Origin: Cohaesibacter sp. ES.047
GTDB lineage: Bacteria; Pseudomonadota; Alphaproteobacteria; Rhizobiales; Cohaesibacteraceae
Assembly: GCF_900215505.1 (NCBI RefSeq)
Contig: NZ_LT907844.1
Location: forward strand, 3,116,001 to 3,180,000
DNA length: 64,000 nucleotides
Direction: 5' to 3'
This document shows, piece after piece, positions 1-8,822 of the stretch (positions are counted from its first letter, which is position 1; every line of letters begins with the position of its first letter). The position numbers were made by a program, and so were the translations under genes. Below the pieces are notes generated by a model, which was given only the letters and a program-made list of their open reading frames with translations, was not told the DNA's origin and did not search any database.

Positions 1-226
1 AGGCATCCTCCGGCACGGCGTTTTCCATCACGCAAGCGACGGTACAGGCCTGACAGCCGATGCATTTGCGCAGGTCGACGACCATGCCCCAATGGGGGGA
101 TTGGATGTCATTGCTGTCGGGTGAAGGGGTCTTGGCGTTGGCGTGTTTGGCTCCGGCAACTGTGGCCGCAGCGCCAATCGTCACCTGGCCGACCGATCCC
201 AGAAAGTGGCGGCGTGTGGTGTCCAT
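1..226 (-). CDS. ttrB: Tetrathionate reductase iron-sulfur subunit TtrB-like, partial (N-terminus only)
   Basis: Only the first 75 codons are present; the gene runs off the left edge. The start is an ATG at 226, preceded by an AAAGGA ribosome site. The N-terminus is a twin-arginine signal (RRHFLG from residue 5) followed by a hydrophobic stretch, so the protein is exported folded. Residues C55, C58, C61 and C65 form a CxxCxxCxxxC 4Fe-4S ligand set, as in the electron-transfer subunits of DMSO-reductase-family complexes. On its own this would fit several such oxidoreductases. The TtrB assignment rests on the adjacent ttrR and ttrS genes, which encode the dedicated tetrathionate two-component system. 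The membrane and molybdopterin subunits (ttrC, ttrA) would lie beyond the window. Confidence 0.75.
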   Translation of the reverse strand, partial: MDTTRRHFLGSVGQVTIGAAATVAGAKHANAKTPSPDSNDIQSPHWGMVVDLRKCIGCQACTVACVMENAVPEDA

Positions 227-399
227 GGTTGGTCCTTTCGCTCAAGGCCTTTTGCGTTAAGTGGCGCGAAAGGCTCTCGGTCCTTGATGTGCCAGCCACC
301 AAAACACGCTTGATAAGAGCGTGCGGGAGGGCTGGCCTGATCTTGAACCAAGCCTAGGAGCAGAGCGATAAGGAGTGAATCAGAGCAAACCCAATGGCT

Positions 400-417
400 T
401 TAGGGGCTAACCCCTAA
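400..417. promoter_or_regulatory. Inverted repeat at the ttrR stop, candidate TtrR operator
   Basis: Perfect 7-bp arms (TTAGGGG and CCCCTAA) flank a 4-bp centre and overlap the ttrR stop codon. There is no T-tract on the ttrR side, so it is a poor intrinsic terminator. It lies about 175 bp upstream of the ttrB start in the only intergenic space before the ttr structural genes. NarL/FixJ-family regulators commonly bind inverted heptamers of this shape. Function as a TtrR site is inference. Confidence 0.4.
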
Positions 418-1031
418 TCTTGGGGCCAATCAGCCGTGACAAGCTGTCGCACCAGGTCGGCCGTGGTGGTCGCTTCCATCTTGGCCATCAGGTTATGGCG
501 ATGAATCTCGACGGTCTTGGGACTGATTCCAAGATCGGCGGCAATCTGCTTGTTCTGTCTGCCATCCATGACAGCGCGGGCCACGTCCATCTCACGGCTG
601 GTGAGGCTGGCGATGCGCTCGGCAATTTGAGCCTTTTTCTGGGCGTCGCCAGCGCTGGCACGGGCTGTTTTCAGAGCTTCATTGATGCGTTCGACAAGCG
701 CCATGCCATTGACCGGCTTTTCAAAGAAGTCGAGCGCTCCGGACTGGATGGCTCTGACCGCCATGGGCACGTCTGCGTGGGCGGTGATAATGATCACCGG
801 CAGAGCACAGCCGCGCCGGTTCAGCTCATCGAGCAATTCCAGTCCCGTCATGCCGGGCATGCGCACATCGGCCAGTATGCAGCCAATAACCGCGTCATCA
901 AGGCGGTCGAGCAGGTCCATGGCCGAGCCATGGGTCTGAATGCCAAGGCCGAGCGAGGAGAGCATGAAGCCGAGCCCTTCACGGACGGCGCGGTCATCAT
1001 CAACGATATGAATGACGGCATCTTCGTTCAT
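414..1031 (-). CDS. ttrR: Tetrathionate response regulator TtrR-like (NarL/FixJ family)
   Basis: 205 residues. The N-terminal receiver domain carries the acidic pocket (DDD at 11-13), phosphoacceptor D55 in the context ADVRMPG, and the conserved T and K of CheY-like folds. The C-terminal LuxR-type helix-turn-helix (residues ~140-200) contains the typical LTSREMDVARAV and ISPKTVEIHRHNL segments. Domain order and size match FixJ/TtrR proteins. The start codon overlaps the stop of ttrS by 4 bp (ATGA), so the two are translationally coupled. TtrR activates transcription of tetrathionate reductase genes when TtrS detects tetrathionate; the ttrB-like gene lies directly downstream. Confidence 0.85.
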   Translation of the reverse strand: MNEDAVIHIVDDDRAVREGLGFMLSSLGLGIQTHGSAMDLLDRLDDAVIGCILADVRMPGMTGLELLDELNRRGCALPVIIITAHADVPMAVRAIQSGALDFFEKPVNGMALVERINEALKTARASAGDAQKKAQIAERIASLTSREMDVARAVMDGRQNKQIAADLGISPKTVEIHRHNLMAKMEATTTADLVRQLVTADWPQD

Positions 1032-2815
1032 GGAGCGTCTCCTGTCGGCAAAAAGAGTATGACCACAAGGCCCGGCCCTTCGCTTGGTGCCTCGGCGCGC
1101 ATGGTGCCGCCGTGGGCTTCCACAATCGAGCGGCTAAGGGCAAGGCCGAGGCCGATGCCATTTTCCTTGGTGGTGTAGAAGGCTTCGGCAAAATGCCCAA
1201 GGCCTTCTTCATCCATGCCATGGCCAAAATCGCGAAGGGAAAGAACGATCCCCGGAGCGTCGCCACTTGCTCGCCGGGCATTCAGTCGCACGCGTTTTTG
1301 GTCTGCGGGGGCGTCAATCATGGCGTCGATGGCGTTCTGGACGAGATTGAGAATGACCTGTTGTAGCTGGATCCGGTCGGCCTCAATGGTGGGCAGGCCC
1401 GGTGCGATGGTCACCTCGACCGCCACCCCGGCCCGATGGGCCGAGGCCTCGTAGACCGGAGCGCAATCGGCGATGAGGCCAGCAATGCCGACCGTTACCT
1501 TCTGGCTTTCCTTGTTGCGAACAAAGGCCCGAATACGCCGGATGACGGACGCCGCCCGTTCAGCCTGTTGGGCAATCTCGTTGCTGGCGACTTCCATGTC
1601 ATCCTGCGTGAAACGCCCGGTGCTGATGCGCATGGCACAGCCCTGAGCATAATTCGAGATGGCCGCCAGCGGCTGGTTCAATTCATGAGCGATGGATGTC
1701 GCCATCTCGCCCAATATGGACAGGCGGGCCACATGTTCGAGCTCTCGCCTGTGCATCCGGTCGGCTTCCTCGGCGCGTTTGCGCTCGGCGATTTCCAGCA
1801 CCAACTGTTCATTGGTTTCGTTAAGCGCCCGTGTCCGCCGCCGTACCAGATTTTCGATCCGGACCGAATAGATCGCCCAGAAAATCAGGGCACAGGCGAT
1901 CAACAACAGCCATTCGCTGTAGTCCTCGATGAAATCGGCAAGCGAAATGAGCCCTGTTCGGGCATAGGGGCCGATCTCAAGACGCCGCAGAACAGCATGG
2001 ACGGACTGATAGTCGAGGGGAACGGTCCAGAGGTTGCCTTCCTTGATGCTCATCAGGGTGACCGCGACCTCTTTGGCAAGCTCGCTGTCTGTCTTGCGTG
2101 TCTTGGCAAAGGGCCAATTTGGAAACAGCGGACTGGAAACCACGCAGTCAGTCTCATCCGTTTCAACGAGGCCAAAGCCATGCAGCGAACCATAGCGATC
2201 CGGATCCTCCGCCTGCAAATACTCCAGCGTACAGGTGCGCAGAACCGCTGCGTCAGCGTCTCCCGAGAGGACGGCGTTCACCGCCTTTTGCATCGGATAG
2301 CCCGTAGCAACCACCTCGACGCGGCGGGAGAGAGACGGATCGACCTTGTCCATCTCGGCCCAAATGATCTGAAATCCGCCAAAGGCTTCTGGCGTGACGA
2401 CCGCCAGACGCTTGCCGACCAGATCCGCCAGATCCTTGTAACCCTTGTTGGTCACCAATGTGGACGCGACCGGCTGATCCTCCTGTGCGGTGGCGATGCG
2501 GCTGATGTGGTAGCGATATTCCAGCTCGGCATAGTTGCCCGGATTGGTGATGACAAAGTCGAGCCGGTTTTCGGCCAGCGCCTTGTCGAGGCCATCGATA
2601 TCAAGCGCGACGAGTTCAAAGGAGAGTTGAGGAAAGGCAGCGTCAAGACTGGCCGCCGTTGCCCCCCAATGTCTCAGGGAATGATCGCCGCCAAGAAAAT
2701 CCAGAACGCCGATCCGCTTCACGGCCTGCTCGTCTGCCCTTGCAAAGGGCACTGAGAGCCAGACAACGGATATCAGAAGTCCCATGAGCAGAGAGAGAAG
2801 GCGATGGCTCAACAT
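1028..2815 (-). CDS. ttrS: Tetrathionate sensor histidine kinase TtrS-like
   Basis: 595 residues. A cleavable-looking signal peptide (1-27) precedes a PhnD-type periplasmic binding domain (about 33-290), a single membrane span (302-320), a coiled-coil linker, a HisKA domain with phosphoacceptor H377 (AHELNQP) and a HATPase domain with N, G1 and G2 boxes near the C-terminus. This architecture, with a phosphonate-binding-like periplasmic sensor on a kinase, is characteristic of TtrS and close relatives such as thiosulfate sensors. Overlap with ttrR by 4 bp and the adjacent ttrB-like gene support the tetrathionate assignment. The ligand itself cannot be read from the sequence. Confidence 0.85.
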   Translation of the reverse strand: MLSHRLLSLLMGLLISVVWLSVPFARADEQAVKRIGVLDFLGGDHSLRHWGATAASLDAAFPQLSFELVALDIDGLDKALAENRLDFVITNPGNYAELEYRYHISRIATAQEDQPVASTLVTNKGYKDLADLVGKRLAVVTPEAFGGFQIIWAEMDKVDPSLSRRVEVVATGYPMQKAVNAVLSGDADAAVLRTCTLEYLQAEDPDRYGSLHGFGLVETDETDCVVSSPLFPNWPFAKTRKTDSELAKEVAVTLMSIKEGNLWTVPLDYQSVHAVLRRLEIGPYARTGLISLADFIEDYSEWLLLIACALIFWAIYSVRIENLVRRRTRALNETNEQLVLEIAERKRAEEADRMHRRELEHVARLSILGEMATSIAHELNQPLAAISNYAQGCAMRISTGRFTQDDMEVASNEIAQQAERAASVIRRIRAFVRNKESQKVTVGIAGLIADCAPVYEASAHRAGVAVEVTIAPGLPTIEADRIQLQQVILNLVQNAIDAMIDAPADQKRVRLNARRASGDAPGIVLSLRDFGHGMDEEGLGHFAEAFYTTKENGIGLGLALSRSIVEAHGGTMRAEAPSEGPGLVVILFLPTGDAP

Positions 2816-2986
2816 GTCCGGTCCGGCAGGCGTCTTGAAGAAGGAATGGGCAGGAAAGGGGATGACATGCCTGTTCGCGACAAAGCCTAGTGCATTTGGG
2901 TGGGGCTGTCATGCCCCATATCGCAGTTGCCACGGAACAGCGATGACCGGATTTCGAGACCGGATCCTGGGACCGGGCCAGCTAGG

Positions 2987-5062
2987 TCAGGCCCAGGCGA
3001 GATCCTGCTCCTCGAACCCGATCACCATGCCATCCTTCGCCCAGAGGGGCGGGTTGTTGAGCAGGTGGAGCAACTGGTGAAGCGGCCGGGGTTTGGAATA
3101 GAGATAGCCCTGATATTCATCACAGTGGTTGAGCTGTAGCCATGCCAACTGATCAATGGTTTCAACCCCTTCCGCGACGGCGGAAATACCAAGGAGGCGG
3201 CACAGGGACAGGATCATGTTGACCACCGGAGACTGATCTTCGATCATCTGGATGAAGGAGCTATCCACCTTCAGGCTTGAAATTGGATAGGATTGAATGT
3301 AGGCGAGATTGGAATAACCGGTGCCGAAATCATCCACGGCAATCGAGAAGCCGGCCTTGCGCAGATCCTTCAGCACCGCTTTCGCATCATAGCCATGCCC
3401 CATGAGCATGCTTTCCGTTATTTCGATTTCGATCTTGCTTGGCGAACATCCGGTCTGGCCAAGATTGTTACGCAGCCGATGGACGAATTGCGGATGGGCA
3501 AACTGTTCCGGCGACACGTTGATCGAGATGGGAATGTCATAGCCATTCTCATTGAGAATCTGCTGATCGTATCCGGCCTGCATGGTGATCCAGTCTCCGA
3601 CGTCATGGATCATGCCGGTTTCTTCCAGCACCTCGATAAAGACAGCGGGTGAAACGACACCCTGATTGGGGCGATACCAGCGCATGAGGGCTTCGACGCT
3701 CAGAACTTTCTGCGAGATACAATCAACGCGAGGCTGATAATAAAGCCGGAATTCTCGTTCCTTGATCGCCCGATCAAGGTCTTTTTCCAATGTGCGTTTG
3801 AGAACGGCAGCCTGCTGCAGGGCAGGGCGGTAATAGCGGAAGGTCTTGCGGCCATTGTCTTTGGCCTCATACAGCGCCAGATCCGCATGCTGCATGAGTT
3901 CGGGCAGCGTCGTGCCATGTTCGGGGAACAGGCTGATCCCGATGGAGGCCTGGGTGTTCAGGAGGTGACCATTCAGCTTCGTCTCGAACGAGATGGCACA
4001 CATGATGTCATTACAGAAAAAGTCGAGCTCTTCTGTTGTCTCGAACGGTATCAGGATCGCAAACTCATCGCCGCCAAGGCGGGCAATATGCCCCTTGCCG
4101 TGCATCGAGGTCTTGAGCTGACGGGCGACATGGATCAGCAACCCGTCCCCTGACAGATGTCCAAGCGTGTCATTGATTGCCTTGAAGTCATCAAGATCGA
4201 TCAGCAGCAAGGCCAGCCGCTTTTGAGCTTGGCCTGCCTTTGCCAATACCTCCGGAAAATGATGGTTTACATAATTCCGGCTGTGCAGCCCCGTCAGCAT
4301 ATCGTGATGGGCAAGATAGGAGATCTTCTGTTGCTGCAGTTTCTGGTCCGTCACATCGATATCGGAGAGAATGTACGCCGGAACACCACTGACAGAATCG
4401 CGGCAGGCTCGGATCGAGATTTCACGCCAGCGCACCCCATCGAGTGTGAGCATCCGGCACGTCATCACGGCAATATCATTTTCTTCGGCCGTTGCAAGCG
4501 CCGCGGCGAAAGCCTTGTCTTTGCTAATCAGAGCAGTCAGGGGGCGGATTCCCCAGCCATAGATGCGATTGGCTTCGGTATTGGCATAAAGCAGCGCACC
4601 ATCGCGCGTGAAAAGGGATATGCTGATCGGTATGTGGTTGAGAGCTTCCGCGCTCCGCATCTTGTTCGGAACATGGTCCTCTTCCGCATTGGCTTGACAG
4701 AGCAGGCCGACGCGCCCGTCGGGAAGGTGGTAGCCACGGAACGCAATTTGATAGGTTGCCGGCTCGCCGTTCGGATAGAGGGTCCAGAGCTCGCGGAAGG
4801 TTTCGTCGGTTGTCTCGAAGGCTGTGATGTACTGCTTGAGCCGGCTCTCGATCCCGCTGCTCATGTCTGCTTGCATGTTGCGTTGGTAGAGCTCGTCAAG
4901 AGTGGACGCCTGCCAAAGGAGCCGTGCGGCTTCGTTGGCCCAGACGACCTGCGCTTTGTCGACGTCGAATATCCATAAGGGAACGGCCAATTCCATCAAA
5001 TCGGAGTGGCCTAGATTCACCGTCACCTCACTGGGTTGACCTTGGGACATATTACCGTACAC
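2987..5062 (-). CDS. PAS-PAS-GGDEF-EAL cyclic-di-GMP signalling protein
   Basis: 691 residues from a GTG at 5062 with a GAGAGG ribosome site; an ATG at 5050 is an alternative. Two PAS-like sensor segments (about 20-125 and 135-240) precede a GGDEF domain with an intact GGDEF signature at 330-334 and an EAL domain with EAL at 457-459 and the DDFGTGYSNL segment. Both catalytic signatures look intact, so the protein could make or degrade cyclic-di-GMP. No RxxD inhibitory site is visible just before GGDEF. There is no signal peptide or membrane span, so it is cytoplasmic. It is transcribed toward ttrS with a 171-bp gap and is probably a separate unit. Confidence 0.9.
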   Translation of the reverse strand: MYGNMSQGQPSEVTVNLGHSDLMELAVPLWIFDVDKAQVVWANEAARLLWQASTLDELYQRNMQADMSSGIESRLKQYITAFETTDETFRELWTLYPNGEPATYQIAFRGYHLPDGRVGLLCQANAEEDHVPNKMRSAEALNHIPISISLFTRDGALLYANTEANRIYGWGIRPLTALISKDKAFAAALATAEENDIAVMTCRMLTLDGVRWREISIRACRDSVSGVPAYILSDIDVTDQKLQQQKISYLAHHDMLTGLHSRNYVNHHFPEVLAKAGQAQKRLALLLIDLDDFKAINDTLGHLSGDGLLIHVARQLKTSMHGKGHIARLGGDEFAILIPFETTEELDFFCNDIMCAISFETKLNGHLLNTQASIGISLFPEHGTTLPELMQHADLALYEAKDNGRKTFRYYRPALQQAAVLKRTLEKDLDRAIKEREFRLYYQPRVDCISQKVLSVEALMRWYRPNQGVVSPAVFIEVLEETGMIHDVGDWITMQAGYDQQILNENGYDIPISINVSPEQFAHPQFVHRLRNNLGQTGCSPSKIEIEITESMLMGHGYDAKAVLKDLRKAGFSIAVDDFGTGYSNLAYIQSYPISSLKVDSSFIQMIEDQSPVVNMILSLCRLLGISAVAEGVETIDQLAWLQLNHCDEYQGYLYSKPRPLHQLLHLLNNPPLWAKDGMVIGFEEQDLAWA

Positions 5063-5453
5063 CTAACCTCTCGATTAGGTCCCTTCCCTGATATCGTTCT
5101 CACCGCGACTTTTTGCTTGTCTTGCTGTGTCCCCTACTCACCCGCCCAGTTCTTTTCTTAACTGACGAGCAATTCAGCAAAACGGAAATCGGGTTGTATC
5201 TTCGACCCCATTAAACCCGTTAAGCTGTAAAAAAAAACTTAACTTGCTAGTGTTGAATAACTTGCAAAAAATAAGCACCTCTTTTCGGGCATTTGAGGCT
5301 TTTGATATCGTAAGTAACACTTCCAATTTGTGCATCAATGCCTAGGTAATTATCTATATGTTCTGCTGAAAAATTCCTACTTTTGGTAGAAAAATAATAA
5401 AATTTACAATCATAAACTGTATTGTGAATGGTTGGGGGCAAAGGTGTTCACAA
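5063..5453. other. AT-rich intergenic region
   Basis: 391 bp between the GGDEF-EAL gene and the downstream end of the acetyltransferase gene, clearly richer in A and T than its surroundings. It must hold the promoter of the GGDEF-EAL gene. A 64-codon open frame at 5247-5441 on the minus strand has an unremarkable composition and no convincing ribosome site, and I do not call it a gene. I see no strong hairpin or repeat. Confidence 0.5.
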
Positions 5454-5966
5454 CTAAAAATTTGCCCAGTGCATATATTCCGTATCGACGGGATAATCGC
5501 CTATCACTTCCCGACACACCCGGCCCGGAGTTGCGCCGAGTCGCAGGTAGAAACGCTTAGCTGCGTCGTTGCCGACTAGGACACTCAGGGATGCAGATGT
5601 CTTGTTTCTCGAACGCAGTCGATCAAAGGCTGCTTGCATGAGGGCCTGACCGGTTCCTCTTGATCGGATGGCTGTCGCGCAATGAAGATTGTCGATGAAG
5701 GGGGCCGGGCGGCAGCGAACGGACAGGAACCCCGCAGGGCCAGTATGGTCATCCCGAAAGGCAACCAGAATGAAGTCATCCGCCTTAAGGCGCATGTTTC
5801 GCCACTGATCCATCAGATCCAAGGGCGCCTGATCATGAAGATAGCGGGCGGGCAGAAATCGGTTGTAGCTTGTTTGCCAGCTGTCCAGTTGCAACTGCGC
5901 CAGAGCTTCGTAGTCTGACCGTTTTGCCGCGCGAATGAGCACGTTACCCATCGCCAGTCGCTCCAT
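5454..5966 (-). CDS. GNAT-family N-acetyltransferase
   Basis: 170 residues with the GNAT fold pattern. The acetyl-CoA-binding motif A region is recognisable as AIRSRGTGQALMQAA around residues 105-120, followed by the beta5-alpha4 segment NDAAKRFYLRLGA. The acceptor substrate is unknown. An internal ATG at 5951 (MGNVLIRAA) is an alternative start. The gene begins only 2 bp after the stop of the upstream LysR gene, so the two are probably co-transcribed. Confidence 0.8.
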   Translation of the reverse strand: MERLAMGNVLIRAAKRSDYEALAQLQLDSWQTSYNRFLPARYLHDQAPLDLMDQWRNMRLKADDFILVAFRDDHTGPAGFLSVRCRPAPFIDNLHCATAIRSRGTGQALMQAAFDRLRSRNKTSASLSVLVGNDAAKRFYLRLGATPGRVCREVIGDYPVDTEYMHWANF

Positions 5967-5968
5967 GG

Positions 5969-6967
5969 TTAGCTTGCCACAGAAGAAGCAGAAGAAAGAG
6001 TGTCACTGTCCAGTTCGGCCATTTCGCGCTGTTTGGCCAGAACCAGCTGGCAGGCCTCGCTAATCTCGGGCAGATCTCTGGCAACAGACTTCACCAACTC
6101 CCGGAACCATTTATGGCGTGGCGAATGTCGATTGCGCACGTGCCAGACCATATAGAAGTGGGTCGGCTCCAGTTCAAACGGCGTCTCCACCCATGCCAGA
6201 TCCCGAAAGATCGTGGAGGCCATGCGGGATGGGCCCGTCACCAGCATGCGGGTTCCGCGCACGACCATGGCTGCGGAGTTGAAGGTCGGACCGATGTAGG
6301 CAACCCGGCGCGTGTGGCCCAGTTTGCCAAGCGCTTGGTCGATGTTGGTCGTCTCGTTGTTGCCGAACGCAAGGATGGCATGTTCCGATGCGCTGAACTC
6401 ATCAACGGTGCAAGGGGCATCGCGCTGCGTGGGATCATAATAGGTGATCGAGCGGTCCGAGCACAGCTTGGTGACCACAATGTCCGAGGAATCCTCAGGC
6501 GGGAAGGGGCAAAGCTCCAGATCGGCCATGCCCGACTTGAGATGCATGTTCCCCGACAACAGTTGCTGATGGGTGCGCAGGGTGCTGTCGGGGGCTTCCC
6601 GTTTCAGTCGTTCAAAGATGGATGGGACAATCAGGTCGTGCTCGAAGTCATTGCAGACGATAGAAAACCGGTCCTTGGACTTGAACGGATCGAACTCGGT
6701 CTGGTGAAACAGAGCTTCGAAATTTTCGAGCACCTGATCGATTTCGGGGGCCATTGCCTCCACCCGTTCGGTCGGCACCATCGAGCGGCCAACCTTGATG
6801 AACAGCGGATCGCCCAACAGGCTGCGCAGCCGGTCCAGAGAATGGCTGACCGATGACTGGGTAACGCCAAGGATGCGCGCGGTTTCCGTAACGGATCTGT
6901 GCTCGTAGATCAGCTTGAGCATGTAGAGCGAGCGACCGTCAAGGGACAAGTAATCGATATTCTTCAT
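5969..6967 (-). CDS. LysR-family transcriptional regulator
   Basis: 332 residues. The N-terminal winged helix-turn-helix (about 8-65) contains SVTETARILGVTQSSVSHSL, and the rest is a periplasmic-binding-like effector domain, slightly longer than average and of the NodD/PcpR-like type. It is divergent from the flavodoxin gene at 7106 across a 138-bp intergenic region, the classic arrangement for a LysR regulator controlling its neighbour. It shares a transcript with the GNAT gene that starts 2 bp after its stop. The inducer is not predictable. Confidence 0.88.
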   Translation of the reverse strand: MKNIDYLSLDGRSLYMLKLIYEHRSVTETARILGVTQSSVSHSLDRLRSLLGDPLFIKVGRSMVPTERVEAMAPEIDQVLENFEALFHQTEFDPFKSKDRFSIVCNDFEHDLIVPSIFERLKREAPDSTLRTHQQLLSGNMHLKSGMADLELCPFPPEDSSDIVVTKLCSDRSITYYDPTQRDAPCTVDEFSASEHAILAFGNNETTNIDQALGKLGHTRRVAYIGPTFNSAAMVVRGTRMLVTGPSRMASTIFRDLAWVETPFELEPTHFYMVWHVRNRHSPRHKWFRELVKSVARDLPEISEACQLVLAKQREMAELDSDTLSSASSVAS

Positions 6968-7105
6968 GATACCGATGTTTATAATGCATTTGCCCTAATA
7001 AGAGCAATGGCTATTGTGGCGAACCAGTTGGATCTCCTCCCGATCCAAAAGCCAATTAGAAAATTTACCGCTCACCAGAAGCGAAAAATCAAAAAGGAAT
7101 TCCGG

Positions 7106-7693
7106 ATGTCCGAAACCAGCGAAACATCTGTCGTTATCGTCTATCACAGTGGCTATGGCCATACTGAATCCATCGCCAACACCGTTGCAAAGGGCGTGCA
7201 AAGCGTCGAAGGCGTCAAGGTCACGATGATCAAGGCCGACGATCAGGACAAGGATTGGGACGTTCTGGCCGCCGCCGACGCCATCGTCTTCGGTAGCCCC
7301 ACCTATATGGGTTCGGTCTCAGGTCAGTTCAAAATGTTCATGGACGAGAGCTCCAAGGTCTGGTTTACGCAGGGTTGGAAAGACAAGGTCGCAGCAGGGT
7401 TCACCGTATCCAGCTCGCAGTCTGGCGACAAACTCAACACCCTGACCCAGCTTCAGATTTTTGCAGGACAGCACAGCATGATCTGGGTTCCGCTCGGCAT
7501 GCTTCCGGGCAACAACAGCTCAACCGCCAGCATCGAAGACCTCAACCGCCTCGGCGCCGCCACCGGCCTGATGGCGCAGGCAAACGCTGATGAAGGCCCG
7601 GACGTTGCTCCGCAGTCCACCGATCATCGCACCGCAGAGAAATTCGGAGCGAACGTTGCGGCCAGCGCCAAGCGTTGGGCGTCTGCTGCCTAA
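7106..7693 (+). CDS. WrbA-like flavodoxin / NAD(P)H:quinone oxidoreductase
   Basis: 195 residues from the ATG at 7106, which has an AAGGA ribosome site; the open frame upstream overlaps the promoter and the LysR start and is unlikely to be used. The N-terminus YHSGYGHTESIA is the FMN-phosphate-binding loop of flavodoxin-like folds, followed by the conserved FGSPTYMGSVSGQFKMFMD segment seen in WrbA and related quinone reductases. These enzymes reduce quinones by two electrons with FMN. It is divergent from the LysR gene, which is the likely regulator, and is followed by a strong terminator, so it is monocistronic. Confidence 0.88.
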   Translation: MSETSETSVVIVYHSGYGHTESIANTVAKGVQSVEGVKVTMIKADDQDKDWDVLAAADAIVFGSPTYMGSVSGQFKMFMDESSKVWFTQGWKDKVAAGFTVSSSQSGDKLNTLTQLQIFAGQHSMIWVPLGMLPGNNSSTASIEDLNRLGAATGLMAQANADEGPDVAPQSTDHRTAEKFGANVAASAKRWASAA

Positions 7694-7721
7694 TCAAGCT
7701 TCGTTTGGCTCACAAACAGTA

Positions 7722-7756
7722 AAGAAGCAGAGGGTTGATGCCTTCTGCTTTTTTTA
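7722..7756 (+). terminator. Rho-independent terminator of the flavodoxin gene
   Basis: A hairpin with arms at about 7725-7733 and 7741-7750 (AAGCAGAGG pairing with CCTTCTGCTT, one wobble) is followed directly by a run of seven T residues. It lies 30 bp after the flavodoxin stop. Confidence 0.85.
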
Positions 7757-7886
7757 TTTCCAAGGGAGCACAGCGAAGAATTGAGATTGTCCACGATTGG
7801 ACTTATGCTGATCCACGAACAGATTTGCGCCGCCCGTCGGCGCTCGAAGCGTGCCCAAATTTTGCGTTCGAGGAAAAGCGACTGAA

Positions 7887-8774
7887 ATGGCAGGGGTCTA
7901 CAAGTTTAAAACCTCCCGGTTGGCCCGTTGGGCATTGTGGTTGTCGCGCCTGACTATTCCGGTAGCCATTCTGTCTTTTCTTTTGATGCGGTTTGGCGGC
8001 ATCCACCCATCCCTGGCGGTCTATTGTTTCGGGGCATCGCTGGTGCTGGCGTTGCTGTCGATCCTTGTCGGTCTCGCAGCCATTCCAGCCATCTGGTCCG
8101 AAGGGCAGGTTGGCGGACAGCGCATTATCGGCACTGTGCTCAGGAGCATGGTGGTGATCTTGCCCGCACTGGCGCTTGCCTATCTTTATTTTACGCGCCC
8201 CGCCTTTTCCGATCTCTCTACCAACCCGATTGACCCGCCCGAGTTCGAGACTGCATGGCAGATGCGTGAAGATGCCGACAACAGCCTTGATGTGGTCAGC
8301 CTTGCCGAGCGAGAGCAGCAGGCGCTCGCCTATCCGGAGCTTGCCAGCATCCGGATCGATCACCCCATCGAAGTCGTCTATCTTCTGGTTGCCGATGAGC
8401 TTGCCAAGCAGAAATGGAAGCTGATTTCTGCGACCGACCATGCTTTGTCCGCCGACGGAAGCCGCTTTGAGGCCTATTACCGCTCCGTCATCACGGGCTT
8501 GCGCTATGTTGTTGCCATTCGGTTGCGTCCAGATGGCGAAGAAGCGACCATACTGGACATGCGATCCGCCAACCTGTGGGGGCCGCACGATCTCGGTCGC
8601 AATGCCAACAGCATTACCGGTTTCCTCAGTTCGGTCGAACAAAGGGTCGCTCAGGGCATAGCGGCCTTTGAGCTGCAATTCGAAGAAATTCAGCGTCAAC
8701 GCAGGCTGCAACTGGGGCCGATGCCGCGACCCAAGCCTCTTGATCTGATCAACGATGACGCCGCGAACAGCTAA
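7887..8774 (+). CDS. DUF1499 membrane protein
   Basis: 295 residues from the ATG at 7887 with an AGGAAAA ribosome site; an in-frame upstream start at 7851 is less likely. Three hydrophobic segments near the N-terminus (about 18-36, 42-62 and 82-102) are followed by a soluble domain (about 105-280) that matches DUF1499, including the typical ATDHALSADGSRFEAYYRSVITGLRYVV region, broken by indels. The biochemical role of DUF1499 is unknown. The gene is convergent with the metallohydrolase gene at 8823. Confidence 0.75.
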   Translation: MAGVYKFKTSRLARWALWLSRLTIPVAILSFLLMRFGGIHPSLAVYCFGASLVLALLSILVGLAAIPAIWSEGQVGGQRIIGTVLRSMVVILPALALAYLYFTRPAFSDLSTNPIDPPEFETAWQMREDADNSLDVVSLAEREQQALAYPELASIRIDHPIEVVYLLVADELAKQKWKLISATDHALSADGSRFEAYYRSVITGLRYVVAIRLRPDGEEATILDMRSANLWGPHDLGRNANSITGFLSSVEQRVAQGIAAFELQFEEIQRQRRLQLGPMPRPKPLDLINDDAANS

Positions 8775-8822
8775 GGCAGCGTAAGGCTTCGTGACAATGC
8801 TTTACGGCGATATCATGCGGGA

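Noticed and set aside
2904-2919. GGGGC/GCCCC hairpin between the GGDEF-EAL and ttrS genes as a terminator
   Set aside because: The stem is only 5 bp and has no T-tract in the transcribed direction.
5247-5441. 64-codon minus-strand open frame in the AT-rich gap
   Set aside because: No convincing ribosome site, unremarkable composition, and no recognisable domain.
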